From the NCBI GenBank assembly GCA_003142355.1, contig PLMF01000179.1:6669-18021 (forward strand): DNA of 11,353 bases, in the 5' to 3' direction. The position numbers and the translations under genes are program-made. Within the stretch, counting starts at the first letter, position 1. Every line of letters begins with the position of its first letter. Shown here one piece after another: positions 7,578 to 11,353 of the stretch. The notes below the pieces were generated by a model. It saw only the letters and a program-made list of their open reading frames with translations. It was not told the origin of the DNA and did no database searches. The stretch comes from Bryobacterales bacterium. GTDB taxonomy: Bacteria > Acidobacteriota > Terriglobia > Bryobacterales > Bryobacteraceae.

Positions 7578-8297
7578 ATGGCAACATCCATAACGAAGCA
7601 GATGATCGCCGCGATCCTGGTCTCATTGGTCGTGGGAGCGGCCGGTGCCTCAATATGGCTTGATAGGGATTCGCGCACGGTCGAACGCTTCCACCGAATC
7701 TTTCACGACATGGCTGAGACCACCTGGGACCAGAATACCCGTTGGCTCGGCACGCGGATTCAGAAGCTCCCGATGGATCTCGAAGTCTATCAGGAACTGC
7801 TTTGGGAGACTAAGCCGGATGTGCTGCTCGAGATGGGCACTTTCAATGGTGGCAGCGCCCTTTACTTCGCGTCCATTTTCGATCTGATGGGCCATGGGCG
7901 CGTGATTACCGTGGATATTGCACATCAGCCGAACCTACCGAAGCACGCGCGTATCGCGTACCTGCTGGGGTCTTCCACTTCACCGGAAATTGTGCGTCAG
8001 ATCGAAGCACTGGTAAAGCCGGGCGAGACGGTGATGGCCGTGCTGGACTCAGACCATCACGCGCCGCATGTCCTCCGCGAACTGGAAATCTACAGCCGCA
8101 TGGTCACGCCGGGCCAGTACTTAGTGGTAGAGGACACGAATATAAACGGCCACCCGGTCTGGAGGGGATGGGGGCCGGGTCCGGCGGAAGCGACGGCGGA
8201 GTTTCTGGCCGGGAACCGGAATTTCGCGGTGGATCGTTCGCGCGAAAAATTCCTCGTGACTTTCAATCCGGGTGGCTGGCTCAAGCGGATTCGCTAA
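7578..8297 (+). CDS. CmcI/cephalosporin-hydroxylase-family protein (SAM methyltransferase fold), membrane-anchored
   Basis: A 239-residue protein of the cephalosporin hydroxylase family (CmcI/rhamnosyl O-methyltransferase, PF04989), whose members use a Rossmann SAM methyltransferase fold. Visible are WLGTRIQKLPMDLEVYQELL (56-75), the SAM motif LLEMGTFNGGSAL (83-95), VITVDI (109-114), AYLLGSSTSPEIV (127-139), VLDSDHH (155-161) and VVEDTNINGHPV (183-194); D157, E185 and D186 could bind a metal. A hydrophobic segment (9-27) precedes the domain, so it is probably membrane-tethered or exported. The frame is open further upstream, but that part crosses the hemY fragment out of frame, so I place the start at the ATG 7578 (7602 also possible). 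It is convergent with the glycosyltransferase, overlapping by 17 bp. The likely role is O-methylation of a sugar or small molecule; the substrate is unknown. Confidence 0.85.
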   Translation: MATSITKQMIAAILVSLVVGAAGASIWLDRDSRTVERFHRIFHDMAETTWDQNTRWLGTRIQKLPMDLEVYQELLWETKPDVLLEMGTFNGGSALYFASIFDLMGHGRVITVDIAHQPNLPKHARIAYLLGSSTSPEIVRQIEALVKPGETVMAVLDSDHHAPHVLRELEIYSRMVTPGQYLVVEDTNINGHPVWRGWGPGPAEATAEFLAGNRNFAVDRSREKFLVTFNPGGWLKRIR

Positions 8298-9540
8298 GGC
8301 GGATCTTCAACTTGTGCGCGACGGCGCCGACCGAAATCCAACATGCCAGCCCCAAGGGAATGGCAAGCATCCCGGCCCAAGCGAGCGGACCGGGGTCGAA
8401 CGAATTCGCCAGGAACCAGGGAAACCCGCGGGACCACCAGGTATACTTCATGAACAGAAACGCCCCGCTGAGGGCGTAATAGCAGTGCAAGCGTCTGCCA
8501 TCCAGGCCGGCGGACCACGGCACCAGCCAGGCCAGGTATTGCACGCCAAAGCCCGGGGTCCAGAAAATGAAGAGAAGTGCCACGAATCCGCACTGCAGAA
8601 AAAGGGCCGGTTTGCGCGCGCCCCGGTTCATCCAAAACGACGCCCAAAGGACGATCAGAAGCAGGATCGCCTTGCCAACGGCCAGGTAGACTTCGTACCC
8701 GCCTTGGGGGAGGAAAACAGAACCGATCTGCGACAGTCCCCAGGTTGCGGTCACCGGGGCGTAACCAAACAGACGATAGATGACGAGTGCCGGATCGTAA
8801 CCAAACAGGCGATGGATGACGAGTGCGGGGTCTTGGACGATATACGGCAGGGAGCCTGTTAGAAAGACCGCACCGGCGGCAACTGCAAAATCAATCCTGC
8901 GCCGCGTGCCCCGCAAGTAAAGCAGGAACGCGGGAGCGAAGAGAATCGGCACGACCTTAATATTCATGGCTATCCCAAACACCGCGCCAACCAGCCAACC
9001 CGGCCTGCCGCTTTCGGCCAGCCAGATGGAGAGCAGAAGGATCGCGACCACGAGGGGATCGGTATTCCCGTGAAAGCCGGAAACCATGATCGATACGGGA
9101 GAGAGGGCTACCAGCAGCAACACTGCGGGCCGCGCGCCCAAACCGGCGGCGATGCGGCACTTCCATATCAGCAGCAGGCTGGCGATGTCCGCGAGGGCAC
9201 CGGTAAAGCGCAGCCAGAAGCGAAACGGCAGGCCCGAGACACGGGCCAGGTAGTCCCAAGCTGCCAGTATCGAGATGACAAAGGGCGGATGATTGGGTAC
9301 CTGCCCGGCGATTGGGCGCCCGTCCGGAGTGCGTATATCTGGCCCGTCGCGATACCAGGCCAGTGCACCATCATCCTTGATCTTGGCCAGGTGCCGCTCC
9401 CACGTAATGACATCGTTGGTTCCGTAGGTGTTCAGCGCAAGTGCGACTTTGAGAGCGAACGCCAGCGCAGCGGCAACGAGCACCACCCAGTTCCGGCCTG
9501 TCGAGAAGCCCGGATGCGGTGGTGGAATCGGTTTGGACAT
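8281..9540 (-). CDS. Polytopic GT-C-like glycosyltransferase with HigA-derived N-terminus
   Basis: A 419-residue integral membrane protein with about ten hydrophobic segments. It resembles lipid-phosphosugar-dependent GT-C glycosyltransferases (mannosyl/ALG6-like or GT87-like) that act on the outer face of the membrane. Support comes from an Asp after the first membrane span (TNDVITWE, 41-48), NHPPF (83-87), HGNTDP (157-162), NIKVVPILFAPAF (193-205) and GVQYLAWLVPW (332-342). Residues 1-11 (MSKPIPPPHPG) are identical to the HigA start and derive from a 48-bp repeat. The next in-frame start candidates are GTG codons at residues 19-20. A perfect-register 12-residue tandem duplication occupies 237-260. 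It follows the DUF1080 gene by 42 bp, which contains a short GC hairpin (9566-9580). Donor and acceptor are unknown. Confidence 0.8.
   Translation of the reverse strand: MSKPIPPPHPGFSTGRNWVVLVAAALAFALKVALALNTYGTNDVITWERHLAKIKDDGALAWYRDGPDIRTPDGRPIAGQVPNHPPFVISILAAWDYLARVSGLPFRFWLRFTGALADIASLLLIWKCRIAAGLGARPAVLLLVALSPVSIMVSGFHGNTDPLVVAILLLSIWLAESGRPGWLVGAVFGIAMNIKVVPILFAPAFLLYLRGTRRRIDFAVAAGAVFLTGSLPYIVQDPALVIHRLFGYDPALVIYRLFGYAPVTATWGLSQIGSVFLPQGGYEVYLAVGKAILLLIVLWASFWMNRGARKPALFLQCGFVALLFIFWTPGFGVQYLAWLVPWSAGLDGRRLHCYYALSGAFLFMKYTWWSRGFPWFLANSFDPGPLAWAGMLAIPLGLACWISVGAVAHKLKIRLSESA
8761..8832 (-). repeat. Two tandem 36-bp units inside the glycosyltransferase gene
   Basis: Units 8761-8796 and 8797-8832 are identical at 32 of 36 positions and encode DPALVIYRLFGY and DPALVIHRLFGY back to back (residues 249-260 and 237-248). 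The length is a multiple of three, so the frame is kept. Only one of the four differences changes the protein (H/Y), suggesting the duplication is not brand new and has been under constraint. Confidence 0.88.
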
Positions 9541-9556
9541 CGGGTCCTACATCTCC
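9509..9556 (-). repeat. 48-bp direct repeat, copy B (start of the glycosyltransferase gene)
   Basis: This copy is 45/48 identical to 6993-7040, in the same orientation. It supplies a GGAG motif (9553-9556), a 12-base spacer, the ATG at 9540 and 11 codons, and stops exactly where the glycosyltransferase sequence proper begins. No further higA or higB sequence is recognisable on either side. The two copies bound about 2.5 kb. Confidence 0.85.
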
Positions 9557-9582
9557 GTTATGGGAGCGGGGCCGTCCCGCGG

Positions 9583-10221
9583 TCAGTGTTTGATCGACCT
9601 GATCTTGATGTCCCGGAATTCGACCTTGCCGCCGCCCGTGTTGTATTGCAGGCCGATCACACCGGAGGAATGTTTCGCGTCGTGGCCGTCCAGGATCTTC
9701 TTAGCGTTCAACACCACCACGAAGTGGTCTCCGTCCGCGATGACGTCGTAGCTGTTCCACTGATCCGCCAGGATCTTGGTCGGCTCCGCTTCGATGGCAT
9801 TCACCAGCGCTCCGGTCTTGTAAGTCGGCCGAAAGTCCCAGATCTGCAATTCGTAGCCTGCCTCGGCGGGGGTGCCGCCCGCTTTCTGAGAGCGAAGAAA
9901 CACACCGCTGTTGGTCTTCGCCCCAACCCGGAATTGTATTTTCAGGTTGAAATCGCTGAACGTGTCGTCCGTACCAAGCCATCCGCGACGGTCGCCGGTG
10001 CAGAAGATCGCACCGTCGGCGACGCCCCACTCCGTGGCCGCGGGTTCCGTAGCCGACGCCGCGTGAGGCTCCCAGCCCTTCAGCGTGGCGCCGTCGAACA
10101 ACAACTTCCAGCCGGCAGCCACTTCTTCCCTGGTCAGGGTGTTGGGGGCCTGGGCACTCAATGCCCCAAGCGTGAAGCAACCGATGACGAATACGCCTAT
10201 GATGTTTGTGAGTTTCTTCAT
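9583..10221 (-). CDS. DUF1080 (3-keto-disaccharide hydrolase-like) exported protein
   Basis: A 212-residue protein with a signal peptide (MKKLTNIIGVFVIGCFTLGA, cleavage near LSAQA at 21-25) and one DUF1080/PF06439 domain, a concanavalin-like beta-sandwich named for 3-keto-glycoside hydrolysis. Hallmarks are GWKLLFDGATLKGW (37-50), FNLKIQFRV (91-99), NSGVFLR (104-110), GYELQIWD (122-129), WNSYDVIADGDHFVVVLN (155-172) and GVIGLQYNTGGGKVEFRDIKI (187-207). Length is typical of single-domain members common in Acidobacteriota and Planctomycetota. It lies 24 bp downstream of the cytochrome gene on the same strand, so it is probably cotranscribed. The signal peptide points to the periplasm; the actual substrate is unknown. 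Confidence 0.92.
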   Translation of the reverse strand: MKKLTNIIGVFVIGCFTLGALSAQAPNTLTREEVAAGWKLLFDGATLKGWEPHAASATEPAATEWGVADGAIFCTGDRRGWLGTDDTFSDFNLKIQFRVGAKTNSGVFLRSQKAGGTPAEAGYELQIWDFRPTYKTGALVNAIEAEPTKILADQWNSYDVIADGDHFVVVLNAKKILDGHDAKHSSGVIGLQYNTGGGKVEFRDIKIRSIKH

Positions 10222-10245
10222 GTTTGTCTCTTCTTCCGCATCTTG

Positions 10246-10590
10246 TTAGAAGCCGCCGATCTTGCGGTGGCAGTGGTCGCAGTCGTCGGGCACGCCGCCG
10301 CCCTTGTGACAGGCAAAACATTTTGTGGCCGCTCGATGGTCCGCAAACGTAATGAGCCCCTGTTTGCGGGTTGCAAAGAGCTGCTTTCCCGTCCCCGCGA
10401 AATCGGTGTGGCAATCGTTGCAGCGAAAACCCTTGGACGCATGCAGTTGATGGTCGAAGACCACCTTGCCACGCCCGCCGCCGCGATAACTCAGAGTAGG
10501 AAGGCGGCCACCGGCGCTGGCCGCTCCCGGCGGCAGGCAAAGCAGCAACGCCGCGGCCAACGCCAGCCCGATGCTCACCTGGAATCGCAT
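10246..10590 (-). CDS. Small periplasmic triheme cytochrome, c7/c3-like
   Basis: A 114-residue exported protein (signal peptide about 1-26, cleavage near AASA-G) with three CXXCH heme c sites: CNDCH (57-61), CFACH (91-95) and CDHCH (104-108). FDHQLH (45-50) and ADH (83-85) provide three extra His (47, 50, 85) suited as second axial ligands, as in bis-His c7-type triheme domains. The size fits a one-domain c7 protein that shuttles electrons in the periplasm. It starts 10 bp after the stop of the alpha-hydroxy-acid oxidase gene, with AGGAG between them only 2 bases from the ATG, so expression is probably coupled. The partner oxidase or reductase is not identifiable from the window alone. Confidence 0.9.
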   Translation of the reverse strand: MRFQVSIGLALAAALLLCLPPGAASAGGRLPTLSYRGGGRGKVVFDHQLHASKGFRCNDCHTDFAGTGKQLFATRKQGLITFADHRAATKCFACHKGGGVPDDCDHCHRKIGGF

Positions 10591-10600
10591 GGCTCCTCTC

Positions 10601-11353
10601 TCAGACGAAGATGATCCGGCTGTCGATCTTAGCGACCGATGGAACGCCCGTCAGGACCATGGCAGCCTGCAACTCGGCGCGCATCCGGTTCATGAAAAGC
10701 GCGACACCGTCGGCGCCACCGCCGTACGCGGCGCGCAGGATATGCCGGCCGACCATGACGAGGTCGGCGCCCAGAGCCAGGTACTTCAGCACGTCGGTGC
10801 CGGACGCCACGCAGCCGTCGGTCAGGATCGGGATCTTGCCTTTGAGTTTCGCGGCCACCGCCGGCAGCACTTCCGCGGTGCCCGCGGTGTGATCCTGCCT
10901 GCGCCCGCCATGATTCGAGACGGCGATGCCCGCTACGCCGGCATCCACGCATCGCATGGCATCGTCGAGCGTCATGATGCCCTTTACCACCACGGGCATT
11001 TTGAAAGCCTTGACCAATTCGCGCAGTTGCGCCACGCTCTTGGGCCCGGAATCCACGTCGATGGAAAGCCATGCGGCGCCGGTGGCGTCGATCTGGGGCT
11101 GCCACTTCAGGATGATTTCGTTGGGAATCGGCTTGCTGTTATAGAGCGCCTTGCCCTGGAAACGGCCGACCACGGCCAGGTTCCTCCTCACGTCCTCGAT
11201 GGGGTAGGTGAGATTGTCGCCCACCGCGCCCAATGTGCCGGCGGCCACGCATCCGCCGACGAGGGAGTCGAACCATTCCTGCTGCGTTATCCCCTTGCCG
11301 AACTTAGTGCCCGCGGGACCCATGGGCGCGCACACCGCCGGCAGAGAGATCTT
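10601..11353 (-). CDS. FMN-dependent alpha-hydroxy-acid oxidase/dehydrogenase, C-terminal 250 residues (5' end outside window)
   Basis: The frame is open to the right edge, so the true start lies beyond 11353. The visible part is most of the TIM barrel of the glycolate oxidase/lactate dehydrogenase (LldD) family, which oxidises L-2-hydroxy acids using FMN. Counting from the edge: ISLPAVCAPMGPAG (2-15), VVVKGIMTLDDAMRCVDAG (121-139, Lys124 at the flavin), SNHGGRRQD (146-154, catalytic His148 and substrate Arg151), ILTDGCVASGTDVLKYLALGAD (176-197) and VMVGR (199-203). The family's usual DGGVRRG phosphate-binding loop reads DGCVASG here, lacking both Arg. A linked triheme cytochrome may accept electrons, but this enzyme should be cytoplasmic. 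Lactate, glycolate or another hydroxy acid cannot be told apart. Confidence 0.87.
   Translation of the reverse strand, partial: KISLPAVCAPMGPAGTKFGKGITQQEWFDSLVGGCVAAGTLGAVGDNLTYPIEDVRRNLAVVGRFQGKALYNSKPIPNEIILKWQPQIDATGAAWLSIDVDSGPKSVAQLRELVKAFKMPVVVKGIMTLDDAMRCVDAGVAGIAVSNHGGRRQDHTAGTAEVLPAVAAKLKGKIPILTDGCVASGTDVLKYLALGADLVMVGRHILRAAYGGGADGVALFMNRMRAELQAAMVLTGVPSVAKIDSRIIFV

Noticed and set aside
6993..9556. Composite transposon or integron bounded by the 48-bp repeats
   Set aside because: There is no transposase or integrase, no terminal inverted repeats or target-site duplication, and one repeat copy lies inside the coding part of higA; recombination scars explain it better.
9070..10614. 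A 514-codon open frame on the + strand
   Set aside because: It runs antisense to the glycosyltransferase, DUF1080 and cytochrome genes, all of which have clear family motifs; the + product shows none and is a G+C-driven shadow.

Overview
The window is a G+C-rich bacterial chromosome segment. It fits the Acidobacteriota, most likely a Solibacter/Bryobacter-like lineage. This is an inference from gene content (an ApbE of unusual sequence next to hem genes, a DUF1080 protein, a c7-type triheme cytochrome) and base composition; no rRNA or other decisive marker is present. The sequence looks like a vertically inherited housekeeping operon on the left joined to a rearranged accessory stretch on the right.

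Left block (1-6649, all + strand, very compact): the 3' part of infB (IF-2), ylxP (DUF503), rbfA, apbE (FAD:protein FMN transferase), hemE, hemH and hemY. Genes overlap or nearly touch (4-bp gap infB/ylxP; overlaps rbfA/apbE and apbE/hemE; ATGA overlap hemE/hemH), so this is probably one transcriptional unit linking translation initiation and ribosome maturation to flavinylation and the last steps of heme synthesis. The only sizeable gap in the heme part, hemH-hemY, is filled by a 112-bp element of two inverted, REP-like double-hairpin units. A third unit of the same design lies just after hemY. The stems differ between units by compensatory changes.

Middle block (6651-9560, mosaic): a HigB-HigA type toxin-antitoxin pair (- strand) sits between the intact hemY 3' end and a second, decayed copy of about 100 bp of the hemY 3' end. 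Then come a CmcI/cephalosporin-hydroxylase-family SAM methyltransferase-like protein with an N-terminal membrane anchor (+) and a convergent polytopic GT-C-like glycosyltransferase (-). The glycosyltransferase begins with the same ribosome-binding region and first 11 codons as the HigA antitoxin, as part of a 48-bp direct repeat (45/48 identical). This looks like a recombination-made chimeric gene start. The two sets of direct repeats (hemY 3' end; higA 5' end) are interleaved and record more than one rearrangement.

Right block (9583-11353, - strand): the distal part of an operon with an FMN-dependent alpha-hydroxy-acid oxidase/dehydrogenase (5' end outside the window), a small exported triheme c7-type cytochrome and an exported DUF1080 (3-keto-disaccharide hydrolase-like) protein. 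The chimeric glycosyltransferase lies downstream on the same strand. I saw no tRNA, rRNA, CRISPR array, integrase or transposase gene in the window.
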